Below are positions 41,371-48,935 of a stretch of DNA of 64,000 nt, one piece after another (the first letter of the stretch is position 1; each line of letters opens with the position of its first letter). The translations under genes were made by a program, and so were the position numbers. The DNA comes from Streptomyces sp. WMMB303 (lineage in GTDB: Bacteria; Actinomycetota; Actinomycetes; Streptomycetales; Streptomycetaceae): NCBI RefSeq assembly GCF_029351045.1, contig NZ_JARKIN010000001.1, positions 4,576,501 through 4,640,500 of the forward strand, read 5' to 3'. The notes below the pieces were generated by a model. It ran no database searches, was not told where the DNA came from, and saw nothing but the letters and a program-made list of their open reading frames with translations.

Positions 41371-41796
41371 TCAGCAGGTGTGGTCGACCAGGTCGAAGGA
41401 GGCGTAGTGGTCGGCCGTGTAGTAGTCCTCCGCCTGCTGCTCCCCGGTGACGATGCGTCGGGCACCGCGGTCCTCGGAGCCGGGGGTCTCCACGGTGTAC
41501 TCGTGGTAGTAGCCCTGTTCGTGGTCGGGCAGGATGCCCTCACGGTTCTCGAAGACCGTGCCGTCCTGCGGATAGGGGTAGGGGCCGCCCTGCTCGATGA
41601 GGTCCAGGGTGTCGTGGGCCTCGGACGGGAGCTCGGAGGCGCAGATGTCGCCGACGGCGGCGATCCGCGCCGCCGCGGCCGCGGGGTGCGCGGCGGGCGC
41701 GGCCGAGGCGGTGGTGAGGGCGGGGCCACCGACGAGCATCGCGGCGGCGAGGGCTCCGGCGGCGCCGATACGGGTCCAGCGTGGGGGGAACGTCAT
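41371..41796 (-). CDS. Secreted guanyl-specific ribonuclease (RNase Sa type)
   Basis: A 141-residue secreted ribonuclease. A signal peptide (RWTRIGAAGALAAAMLVGG, then TTASAAPA) precedes a ~96-residue mature domain very like Streptomyces RNases Sa/Sa2/Sa3: CASELPSEAHDTLDLI, GGPYPYPQDGTVFENREGIL (catalytic Glu in NRE), YYHEYTVETPG, RGARRIVTG (catalytic Arg) and YYTADHYASFDLVDHTC (catalytic His). The two mature Cys residues match the disulfide of the family. It cleaves RNA 3' of guanosine outside the cell. No barstar-like inhibitor gene is adjacent. ATG 41796 is favoured over an upstream start at 41838. Confidence 0.92.
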   Translation of the reverse strand: MTFPPRWTRIGAAGALAAAMLVGGPALTTASAAPAAHPAAAAARIAAVGDICASELPSEAHDTLDLIEQGGPYPYPQDGTVFENREGILPDHEQGYYHEYTVETPGSEDRGARRIVTGEQQAEDYYTADHYASFDLVDHTC

Positions 41797-41873
41797 GCCA
41801 CCCCATGGTGACGCGCGTAGAAGACGTGTCAATGCCAACTCGCGGGGTTTTGCCGCACGTTCACCGGTCCGAC

Positions 41874-41903
41874 GCCGGAGGGGCGCGTGGGCACCCCTCC
41901 GGC
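41874..41903. terminator. Terminator of the allantoicase gene
   Basis: GCCGGAGGGG (41874-41883) pairs with CCCCTCCGGC (41894-41903) 8 bp beyond the allantoicase stop on the minus strand. Confidence 0.65.
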
Positions 41904-41910
41904 AGCCGAA

Positions 41911-43053
41911 TCAGCTCGACTCGGCGTGGCGGGCCGCCAGCCGGCGGGCGCCCTCATCCGTCAGGGAACCGTGCAGCCGGAGGCGGGCGACCGCACCGTC
42001 CGGGTGGATGTCCATCCGCACATGGGTGACCGCGGGTGCGTCGGTCAGCAGGAAGCGGTGGATGGTGTCGGGCTGGAGGCGGGTGCGCGGCAGCAGTTCG
42101 GCCCACTCCCCCGTCTCGCCGTCCTTGCCCACCAGGCTCACCCAGCCCGCGGCGTTGCCCCGGTAGCAGGCGGTGTCGACCTCCACGGCGCGGATCCGGC
42201 CCTGCCCGGCGAGCGCGTAGGAGACCCAGTCGTGCCCCTTGTCGCGGCGGCGGCGGGTCTCCCAACCTTCGTCCATCTTCTGCGAACGGCCGGGCAGGAT
42301 GCTGTTGACCGGCGGGGAGAAGAAGCGGTCCGAGGCGTCCTCGGCGAGGCCGCCGTTCTCCAGCGCCACCAGGTCGAAGGTGCCCAGCGCCGCCAGCCAT
42401 CCGGGGTCGGCGAGCACCTGACCGTGCACCCGGAGCCGGGCGATGCCGCCGTCGGGGTACTGGCGCAGCCGCAGGTGGGTGAAGCGGCGCTCCTCGGTGA
42501 CGGCGAAGCCGTTGGCGGCGTGGCCGCCGACGCGGGTGCGCGGGACGAGGGTCGTCCACTTCACGTCGTCGGCGAGCAGTTCCTCGGGGGAAGGCGCCCC
42601 CGGCACGGAGGTGGCCTCCACGGAGATCTCGGGCGGGTAGTTGCCGCGGAAGTGCGCGGTGTCCACGACCAGCCCGCGGATCACCCCGGGGGCGCCGAGC
42701 TTGACCAGCGCCCAGTCGTGTTCGTCCGCGGCCGGGTGGGGCTGCGAGGCCGAGGGGCCGCGCCGGCGGCGGGTCTCCCAGCCGTCCATGACCTTGCCCT
42801 TGTGCTGGAAGGCGTGCGGATCGAACTCGGGACGCCCGGAGTTGAGCAGGTTCTCGCGCTCGGCGAAGAACTCGTCGTTGGCCGCGATGACAGTGGCGCC
42901 CAGCCTGCGGTCGGCCAGGTCGGGAAGGTGGGCGAAGGGGAACCCGGCCTCCGGCGCACGGTAGTCGGCGTAGGTGTCGCCGCCCGAGTAGGGCGCGGCG
43001 TCTCCCGTATAGCCGGTGGAGCTGGTTGTCCCTGCGGTCTGCGCCGCTGTCAT
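41911..43053 (-). CDS. alc: Allantoicase
   Basis: A 380-residue enzyme that hydrolyses allantoate to ureidoglycolate and urea. It shows the internal duplication of the family: MDGWETRRRR in repeat one (about residue 89) and MDEGWETRRRR in repeat two, each followed by a strand pattern such as HDWALVKLGAPGVIRGLVVD and HDWVSYALAGQGRIRAVEVD, and THLRLRQYPDGGIARLRVHG / THVRMDIHPDGAVARLRLHG. The N-terminus FPFAHLPDLADRRLGATVIAANDEFF (approximate) is diagnostic. The ATG overlaps the allantoinase stop (ATGA). The product must be cleaved by an enzyme not in this window. Confidence 0.95.
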   Translation of the reverse strand: MTAAQTAGTTSSTGYTGDAAPYSGGDTYADYRAPEAGFPFAHLPDLADRRLGATVIAANDEFFAERENLLNSGRPEFDPHAFQHKGKVMDGWETRRRRGPSASQPHPAADEHDWALVKLGAPGVIRGLVVDTAHFRGNYPPEISVEATSVPGAPSPEELLADDVKWTTLVPRTRVGGHAANGFAVTEERRFTHLRLRQYPDGGIARLRVHGQVLADPGWLAALGTFDLVALENGGLAEDASDRFFSPPVNSILPGRSQKMDEGWETRRRRDKGHDWVSYALAGQGRIRAVEVDTACYRGNAAGWVSLVGKDGETGEWAELLPRTRLQPDTIHRFLLTDAPAVTHVRMDIHPDGAVARLRLHGSLTDEGARRLAARHAESS

Positions 43054-44393
43054 GCGGTCTTCCTTTCGATGAGCCGTCCGGTCTTTCCGGTGGGAACTCC
43101 GTGGTCGGCGACCCGCTCGCCGCGCAGCCAGGCGGAACGCACCACGCCGTGCAGGGTCCTGCCCGCGTAGGCGGTCACCTGGTTGCGGTGGTGGAGCCGG
43201 GCGGGGTCCACGGTGAAGGTCTCCTCGGGGGCCAGGACCGCGAAGTCGGCGTCCCGGCCCGGGGCGATGCTGCCCTTGCCCTCCAGCCCGGCGAGCCGCG
43301 CCGGTTCCCGGGACATCCAGCGGACGACGTCGGCCAGCGCGAACCCGCGGCGGCGGGCCTCGGTCCAGACGGCGGGCAGGCCGAGCTGGAGGGAGGAGAT
43401 ACCGCCCCAGGCGGTGCCGAAGTCGGGTGTCTTCAGGTCGGTGGTGCAGGGCGAGTGGTCGGAGACGACGCAGTCCAGGGTGCCGTCGGACAGTGCCTGC
43501 CAGAGCGCGTCCTGGTTGGCCCGCTCCCGGATGGGCGGGCAGCACTTGAACTCCGTCGCGCCGTCCGGGACCTCCTCCGCGGTGAGGGTGAGGAAGTGCG
43601 GGCAGGTCTCGGCGGTCAGCCGGAGCCCCGCGGACCGGGCCTCGGCGAGCATCGGCAGCGCGTCGCCCGAGGAGAGGTGCAGCACATGGACGCGGGTGCC
43701 GTGCTCGGCGGCCAGTTCGATCAGCAGCGCGATGGCGTCGTTCTCCGCCGAGCGGGGGCGGGAGGCGAGGAAGTCGGCGTAGGCGGGACCGTTCCGCTGC
43801 GGCGCCGCGGCGAGTCGGCCGGGGTCCTCTGCGTGCACGATCAGCAGCCCGTCGAAGGAGGCGATCTCGGCCATCGCGGCGGCGAGCTGCGCACGGTCGA
43901 GTTCGGGGAACTCGTCCACTCCGGAGGGCGAGAGGAAGCACTTGAAGCCGAAGACTCCCGCCTCGTGCAGGGGGCGCAGCTCGGGGACGTTGCCGGGCAC
44001 GGCGCCGCCCCAGAAGCCCACGTCGATGTGCGCCTTGGGCCCGGCCACCTCGCGCTTGGTCCGCAGGTTGTCCGCTGTGGTGGTCGGCGGGAGGGAGTTG
44101 AGCGGCATGTCGAGGAGCGTGGTGATACCGCCGGCCGCGGCGGCGCGGGTGGCCGTCCAGAAGCCCTCCCACTCGGCGCGGCCCGGATCGTTGACGTGGA
44201 CGTGGGTGTCGACCAGGCCGGGCAGCAGCACGTCATTCCCGATGTCCTCCAGCGCCGCCCCCGGCGGCACCGGGGCTCCGTGCGCCGACACCTCGGTGAT
44301 GCGGCCGCCGCCGTCGACCGCGACGTCGGCGGGACGCTCTCCCTCCGGGGTGATCACGCGCCGGGAGCGCAGGACGAGCCGCACGTCGGACAC
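43050..44393 (-). CDS. allB: Allantoinase
   Basis: A 447-residue binuclear amidohydrolase that opens allantoin to allantoate. Metal ligands are visible: His64/His66 in VDTHVHVNDPG, carboxylated Lys151 in GFKCFLSPSG, His in IVHAEDP, His in VLHLSSG and Asp in SDHSPC. DTHVHVNDPGRAEWEGF is typical of allantoinases rather than hydantoinases. It starts at GTG 44393 and heads an allB-alc operon. The 17-bp palindrome at 44445-44461 lies about 50-70 bp upstream and is a candidate repressor site. Confidence 0.95.
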   Translation of the reverse strand: MSDVRLVLRSRRVITPEGERPADVAVDGGGRITEVSAHGAPVPPGAALEDIGNDVLLPGLVDTHVHVNDPGRAEWEGFWTATRAAAAGGITTLLDMPLNSLPPTTTADNLRTKREVAGPKAHIDVGFWGGAVPGNVPELRPLHEAGVFGFKCFLSPSGVDEFPELDRAQLAAAMAEIASFDGLLIVHAEDPGRLAAAPQRNGPAYADFLASRPRSAENDAIALLIELAAEHGTRVHVLHLSSGDALPMLAEARSAGLRLTAETCPHFLTLTAEEVPDGATEFKCCPPIRERANQDALWQALSDGTLDCVVSDHSPCTTDLKTPDFGTAWGGISSLQLGLPAVWTEARRRGFALADVVRWMSREPARLAGLEGKGSIAPGRDADFAVLAPEETFTVDPARLHHRNQVTAYAGRTLHGVVRSAWLRGERVADHGVPTGKTGRLIERKTA

Positions 44394-44444
44394 ACCGACC
44401 TCCTTCGTACTCCGCGAGCCCTCGGATTCGGACCCTCACCCTCC

Positions 44445-44461
44445 TTCAACGTTCTGTTGAA
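44445..44461 (-). promoter_or_regulatory. Operator-like palindrome before allB (motif A)
   Basis: TTCAAC (44445-44450), GTTCT, GTTGAA (44456-44461): perfect 6-bp arms with 5 nt between. Near-identical elements occur before uraD (59203-59219) and aceB (48751-48766). A second short palindrome, ACGAATCTTCGT, is at 44473-44484. I could not find a convincing -10/-35 pair for allB; the remaining DNA between 44394 and 44516 holds no gene. Confidence 0.6.
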
Positions 44462-44516
44462 AGACCGGCTGTACGAATCTTCGTGCGAGGGAGGGGGTCA
44501 GTCAAGAGCCGACCCC

Positions 44517-44546
44517 TTGGAGAACTCCACAAAATGGAACTAGACT
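44517..44546 (+). promoter_or_regulatory. allR promoter with operator-like repeat in the spacer (motif B)
   Basis: TTGGAG (-35, 44517-44522), 18 bp, TAGACT (-10, 44541-44546). The spacer holds ACTCCACAAAATGGAACT, whose reverse strand reads AGTTCCA-N4-TGTGGAGT. It matches 13 of 21 positions to the aceB element and has the TTCCA/TGGAA half-sites typical of IclR operators. AllR would autorepress from here. Confidence 0.55.
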
Positions 44547-44723
44547 TTCGCCATACAGAAGAAGAGCGCCGCCAAGGCCGGGCGGGACAGCGAACGCGTC
44601 GCCGCAGGAAACCGGTGTCCGCGCCGGGGCGTGTACGAGAGAGGTGACCGCGCGGGAGACCGCCGCCCGGCCCCGAGCCCCCGATACCATGCGCCTGACC
44701 GCAGGCCAGGAAAGGAACGCGAC

Positions 44724-45533
44724 GTGCCGCCGTCCGCAGAGCACACAACCACCCCCCAGGCTGCCACGCCGCCCGCCGCGACCGGCGGGGTGCAGTCCCT
44801 CGAGCGGGCCTTCGACCTGCTGGAGCGGATGGCCGACGCCGGGGGCGAGGTCGGTCTCAGCGAGCTCTCGACCGCCAGCGGCCTGCCGCTTCCCACCATC
44901 CACCGGCTGATGCGCACCCTCGTCTCCTGCGGCTACGTACGCCAGCAGCCCAACCGGCGCTACGCCCTGGGCCCCCGGCTGATCCGGCTCGGGGAGAGCG
45001 CGGCCCGGCTGCTGGGCACCTGGGCCCGCCCCTACCTGGCCCGGCTGGTGGAGGAGACCGGCGAGACGGCGAACATGGCACTGCTCGACGGCGACGAGGT
45101 CGTCTACGTCGCGCAGGTGCCCTCCCGGCACTCCATGAGAATGTTCACCGAGGTCGGCCGCCGGGTGCTGCCGCACTCCACCGGTGTCGGCAAGGTCCTC
45201 CTCGCGCACACCCCGGACGACCAGGTCCGGGCGCTGCTGGCCAGGACGGGCATGCCCGCCGCCACCGAGAAGACCATCACCACCCCGGAGGGCTTCCTGG
45301 AGGCCCTCGCGCACGTGCGCGAGGCCGGGTACGCCACCGACGACAACGAGCAGGAGATCGGCGTGCGCTGCATCGCCGTCTCCGTGCCGGACTCGCCGAC
45401 CTCCGCCGCCGTCTCCATCTCGGGCCCCGCGGGCCGGGTCACCGACGCGGCCACGGACAAGTTCGTCCCCCTGCTGCACGAGGTGGCCGGCGACCTGTCC
45501 ACGGCCCTCGCCAGCTCGGGGAACGGCCAGTGA
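44724..45533 (+). CDS. allR: IclR-family regulator of allantoin/glyoxylate genes
   Basis: A 269-residue IclR-type transcription factor. The N-terminal winged helix (about 25-85) includes GGVQSLERAFDLLERMADAG (approximate), LSELSTASGLPLPTIHRLMRTL and a wing CGYVRQQPNRRYALG; the ligand domain follows (ETANMALLDGDEVVYVAQVP, LPHSTGVGKVLLAH, YATDDNEQEIGVRCIAVSV). The pattern of the effector site is that of AllR/Gcl-type regulators, which in other bacteria bind glyoxylate or allantoin. Start GTG 44724 follows AAAGGAA. It is divergent from allB-alc, with 330 bp of shared control region. Confidence 0.9.
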   Translation: MPPSAEHTTTPQAATPPAATGGVQSLERAFDLLERMADAGGEVGLSELSTASGLPLPTIHRLMRTLVSCGYVRQQPNRRYALGPRLIRLGESAARLLGTWARPYLARLVEETGETANMALLDGDEVVYVAQVPSRHSMRMFTEVGRRVLPHSTGVGKVLLAHTPDDQVRALLARTGMPAATEKTITTPEGFLEALAHVREAGYATDDNEQEIGVRCIAVSVPDSPTSAAVSISGPAGRVTDAATDKFVPLLHEVAGDLSTALASSGNGQ

Positions 45534-45537
45534 CCGC

Positions 45538-47334
45538 TTACCCGTCCTCCGACTCGATCGCGTCGCGCCAGACCGTCACGTCCAGCTTGACGTAGTCGCT
45601 CGGGTCGCCCTGCGGCGCGTGGCCCCGGTAGGTGACCAGGGCGATGTGCCCGGAAGTCGTCTGCAGACACAGCCGGGAACCGGGCGCGAGCTGCTTCAGC
45701 GCGACATCGTCGGTGAAGCGCGTCTCGGCCCGGCAGGTCTTGAGCGAGCCCTTCTGGGACTTGTCCAGCAGGGCGAGCTTGCCGTTGGGCTCGTCGATGC
45801 CGAGGTTCGCGCCGTCGATGGTCGTGTTGAGGTACGTCAGCTCCGAGGGAATCCCGCCGTCGTCCAGGTCCCGGGGCTTGAGGGGGTCGTCACCCATCGC
45901 CAGGAAGTAGCCGTCGGGCAGGTTCAGGCCCTTGTACGTCTCGGGCTTCGGGGCCCGCTTCGCCGCCTCGCCCTTCGCGTCGGGGCCGGACGCCCCGTTC
46001 CGGTCGGACTCGTCGGACCCCAGGGAGAAGACGGCACCCCAGAAGAGCACCATCCCGCCCACGACCACGGCCGCGATCGTCTTGCCCCGGTCCCACCGGC
46101 GCCGGGGCGGCAGCGGCCGGGGGTGGACCGGACCGTACGGGCCCGCACCGTACGGGCCCGCACCGGGCGGGCCCGGATGGCGCGAGCCCACCGGGCGGGC
46201 GGCCATGGTGGGAGCCGCGGCGAGCGGCGGCGGCGCCGGGGGCGGCGGATGCGGCCCGGACAGCGGGGGCGGCGACGGCGCGGGCGGCACCTGGGCGGTC
46301 AGCGGCGCCGTTCCGGCGGGGCTGGGGCCGACCCCGGGCGCCGCGGCCTGCGTCGGTGCCGCGGCCTGCGTCACGGGCGCGGTCGGTGGGGCGCCGTGCG
46401 CGGGCGGCGGCGTCTGCGCGGGCGCCGGTGCCGCGGCGCGGTGGGTGATGTCGGCGGCCACCGGCGAGGGCAGCCAGTCCCCCGGGCGCCGCAACTCACC
46501 ACCCTCGGACGCCTCCTGGCACAGCCTCAGCACCTCCTCGAGCCCTGGCCGGTCGTCCGGGCGTTTGGTCAGACAGCGGGTGACCAGCTCCCGCAACTCG
46601 TCCTGGACGCCCTCCAGCGCCGGTTCGGCGTGCACGACACGGTAGAGGACCCCGTGCGAGGTGCCCTCGCCGAAGGCCGGGGTGCCCAGCGCGGCGAAGG
46701 CGGCTATCTGCCCCAGCGCGAAGATGTCGGTGGCCGAGGTGACCCGCTCCCCCGCCGCCTGCTCGGGCGCCATGAACGAGGGCGTACCGATTGTGACCCC
46801 GCTGCTGGTGAGCGAGGTGGCGTCGGCGGCGCGGGCGATACCGAAGTCGATGACCCGTGGCCCGTCGTCCGCGAGCAGCACATTGGAGGGCTTGAGGTCC
46901 CGGTGGACGATGCCCGCCCTGTGGATGACCTGGAGGGCCTCGGCGACTCCCGCGACCAGGAAGAGCACGGTGGGCACCGGCAGTCTCCCGTGGCCGCTCA
47001 CCGCGTCCGCGAGCGAGGGGCCCGGGACATAGGCGGTGGCCAGCCAGGGCTGCGGGCCCTCGGTGTCGCTGTCGATCACCGGCGCGGTGTGCAGCCCCTG
47101 CACCCGCTCGGCGGCCCGGACCTCCTGCTGGAACCGGCGGCGGAACTCCGGGTCCTCGCTGAAGTCGGGACGGATGACCTTGATGGCGACGGGACGTCCG
47201 CCCGGGGTGTAGGAGAGGTAGACCTTGCCCATGCCTCCGGAGCCGAGCCGGGCCGCCAGCCGGTATCCGGCGACCGTCGCCGGATCGTCCGGCGCGAGCG
47301 GAGTGAAGACCTGCGCCGCCGCACCGTCACCCAT
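45538..47334 (-). CDS. Transmembrane Ser/Thr protein kinase
   Basis: A 598-residue PknB-like kinase. The kinase domain (about 24-285) has the glycine loop ARLGSGGMGKVYLS, Lys52, HRDLKPSN with Asp146 and DFGIARA. A long Pro/Ala/Gly linker (with GAGPYGAGPYG repeats) precedes one membrane helix (KTIAAVVVGGMVLFWGAVFSL) and a ~150-residue external domain with a Cys pair (TCRAETRF and RLCLQTTSGH). No PASTA repeats are present. It converges on allR with a 4-bp gap, so there is no room for a terminator between them. The sensor ligand is unknown. Confidence 0.9.
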   Translation of the reverse strand: MGDGAAAQVFTPLAPDDPATVAGYRLAARLGSGGMGKVYLSYTPGGRPVAIKVIRPDFSEDPEFRRRFQQEVRAAERVQGLHTAPVIDSDTEGPQPWLATAYVPGPSLADAVSGHGRLPVPTVLFLVAGVAEALQVIHRAGIVHRDLKPSNVLLADDGPRVIDFGIARAADATSLTSSGVTIGTPSFMAPEQAAGERVTSATDIFALGQIAAFAALGTPAFGEGTSHGVLYRVVHAEPALEGVQDELRELVTRCLTKRPDDRPGLEEVLRLCQEASEGGELRRPGDWLPSPVAADITHRAAAPAPAQTPPPAHGAPPTAPVTQAAAPTQAAAPGVGPSPAGTAPLTAQVPPAPSPPPLSGPHPPPPAPPPLAAAPTMAARPVGSRHPGPPGAGPYGAGPYGPVHPRPLPPRRRWDRGKTIAAVVVGGMVLFWGAVFSLGSDESDRNGASGPDAKGEAAKRAPKPETYKGLNLPDGYFLAMGDDPLKPRDLDDGGIPSELTYLNTTIDGANLGIDEPNGKLALLDKSQKGSLKTCRAETRFTDDVALKQLAPGSRLCLQTTSGHIALVTYRGHAPQGDPSDYVKLDVTVWRDAIESEDG

Positions 47335-47397
47335 GAATCACTGCCCCCGATAGAGTCGTTGCGCGTTGCTGACGCCCCGACACTATCGGTGGAGCAC

Positions 47398-47748
47398 TCA
47401 GCTTTCGGGGCGCGGGCCGGTCCCGAAGAGTTCGACGGCCTCCCGGACGCCGACCAGCGGGCGCGCCAGGGCGCTCACCGAGCCGACGGCTGCCGCCAGC
47501 AGCAGCAGCGGATAGCGCAGCTCCTCCGCGGCGGGCGCTCCGGAGCGGACCGCGGCCGTCAGCGCGTCCAGCCCGCGCTCGGCCTCGCGGCGGTCGGGCA
47601 GCTCGGCGGGGTGCGCGTCCAGCGCCCGCCGCATCCGCTGCACGGCCCGGCCCAGCGCCTCGACCCGCGGGTCGGAGCCGGTCTCGTGCGCGGCGGTCAC
47701 GGACCGCCGCTCACCCACAGCCTCGCTTCGCACGTTCTCCCCCCACAT
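47398..47748 (-). CDS. DUF5955 family protein
   Basis: A 116-residue helical protein. The body DPRVEALGRAVQRMRRALDAH, ELPDRREAERGLDAL, and RYPLLLLAAAVGSVSALARP with LVGVREAVELFG matches DUF5955, a small actinomycete family of unknown function. The long hydrophobic region is probably a buried helix rather than a membrane anchor. ATG 47748 is the likely start. The gene may be transcribed with the downstream kinase gene (63 bp gap). Confidence 0.8.
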   Translation of the reverse strand: MWGENVRSEAVGERRSVTAAHETGSDPRVEALGRAVQRMRRALDAHPAELPDRREAERGLDALTAAVRSGAPAAEELRYPLLLLAAAVGSVSALARPLVGVREAVELFGTGPRPES

Positions 47749-47807
47749 GGGATGTCCCGCGCCTTCCGGCACGGGATTTCCGCCTTCCTCCGAGGAAGTG
47801 ACCACTC

Positions 47808-47826
47808 CTGTCGGAGGTTCCGACAG
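47808..47826. promoter_or_regulatory. Perfect 19-bp inverted repeat in a divergent gap
   Basis: CTGTCGGA-GGT-TCCGACAG: 8-bp perfect arms around 3 nt, 60 bp upstream of the DUF5955 gene and 118 bp upstream of the nucleotidyltransferase gene. The size and symmetry suit a dimeric regulator. Confidence 0.45.
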
Positions 47827-47943
47827 TAAACGCCACTCTACGCGTGTGCCGCCACACGGAACGCAAGATTTCGGGTCACCTTTCCGATGATCATCCCCAA
47901 GGATGACGGCCGCATCCCCCTTACGTGCGATATCCATGACCGT

Positions 47944-48609
47944 ATGACGCACAGCGGACAGACTTCCCACGACCCCGAGCGCGATACGCCGCCCCGGGTG
48001 GCCGGGCTGCTGCTGGCCGCCGGCGCGGGGCGGCGGCTGGGCGGCCGGCCGAAGGCGCTGCTGCGGCACTCCGGCCGCCTCCTGGTGGAGCACGCGGCCC
48101 GGGCCCTCCGGGAGGGCGGCTGCGGACCGGTGTACGTGGTGCTGGGCGCGGCCGGTGAGCGGGTACGGGAGACGGCGGCCCTGCCCGGTTGCGTGCTGGT
48201 GGACAACCCGGACTGGACCCGGGGCATGGGCAGTTCGCTGCGGGCAGGGCTGACGGCCGTCTCCGCGGCGGATGCTGCCGCGGGGGACGAGGGGACGGGC
48301 CCCGGCGCCGAGGCGGTCCTGGTGTCCCTGGTGGATCAGCCGGGTATCGGCGCGGACGCGGTGGCCCGGGTGCGAGCCGCCTACCGCTCCCCGGTCACCC
48401 TCGCCGCCGCCGCGTACGGGGGCCGCCGCGGCCACCCCGTGCTGCTGGGCTGCGCACACTGGACCGGCGTCGCGCGCAGCGCACAGGCGGACGCGGGAGC
48501 GCGCGGGTATCTGCGGGAGCGGCAGGACGCGCTGGCACTCGTGGAGTGCGCGGACCTCGCCGACCCGTCCGACATCGACACCCCGGACGATCTGCACCGC
48601 CTGCGGTAG
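47944..48609 (+). CDS. MobA-like nucleotidyltransferase
   Basis: A 221-residue NTP-transferase of the MobA/MocA group. GLLLAAGAGRRLGGRPKALL (about 21-40) is the nucleotide-binding signature, WTRGMGSSLRAGL the next conserved stretch, and VSLVDQPGIG the metal-binding Asp region. MocA-type enzymes attach CMP to molybdopterin for xanthine-dehydrogenase-type enzymes, which would fit a purine-catabolic neighbourhood, but no xdh genes are in the window and sugar-nucleotide roles are not excluded. The start at ATG 47944 is preferred; an upstream ATG at 47887 exists. Confidence 0.82.
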   Translation: MTHSGQTSHDPERDTPPRVAGLLLAAGAGRRLGGRPKALLRHSGRLLVEHAARALREGGCGPVYVVLGAAGERVRETAALPGCVLVDNPDWTRGMGSSLRAGLTAVSAADAAAGDEGTGPGAEAVLVSLVDQPGIGADAVARVRAAYRSPVTLAAAAYGGRRGHPVLLGCAHWTGVARSAQADAGARGYLRERQDALALVECADLADPSDIDTPDDLHRLR

Positions 48610-48750
48610 CAGCCACCCCGGCGGCGGCCGCACGGGGCTCGGGAGACAGGGCACCGGGCCGCGGCACCGGCCATGACACCGGGTCGTGGCACCCGAGGAC
48701 AGCGGAAGGAGCTGTTCCGGGGGCGAATCGGGGTGAGAGATATCTCGACG

Positions 48751-48790
48751 TCAACAAACTCTTGAAGTTCCACTATGAGGAAACTAATCT
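48751..48790 (+). promoter_or_regulatory. aceB promoter overlapped by two operator-like motifs
   Basis: TTGAAG (-35, 48762-48767), exactly 17 bp, TAATCT (-10, 48785-48790), about 145 bp before the aceB start. The spacer is occupied by AGTTCCACTATGAGGAAAC (motif B, within 48765-48785). Immediately upstream and overlapping the -35 is TCAAC-AAACT-CTTGAA (motif A, 48751-48766). The rest of 48610-48935 shows no gene. Confidence 0.65.
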
Positions 48791-48935
48791 CCACTGATCA
48801 GAAGCGCCTTCCTGTCCCGAAGGCGCCCACGCCCGCGTTCCGTGCGCCCGGCACGGAACGCGGCACCCCGTGCCGCCCCGCACCGGACCTCGCCCGGCGG
48901 CCTCTCCACACCGCTCGCTGAAGGAGTGACCCACC

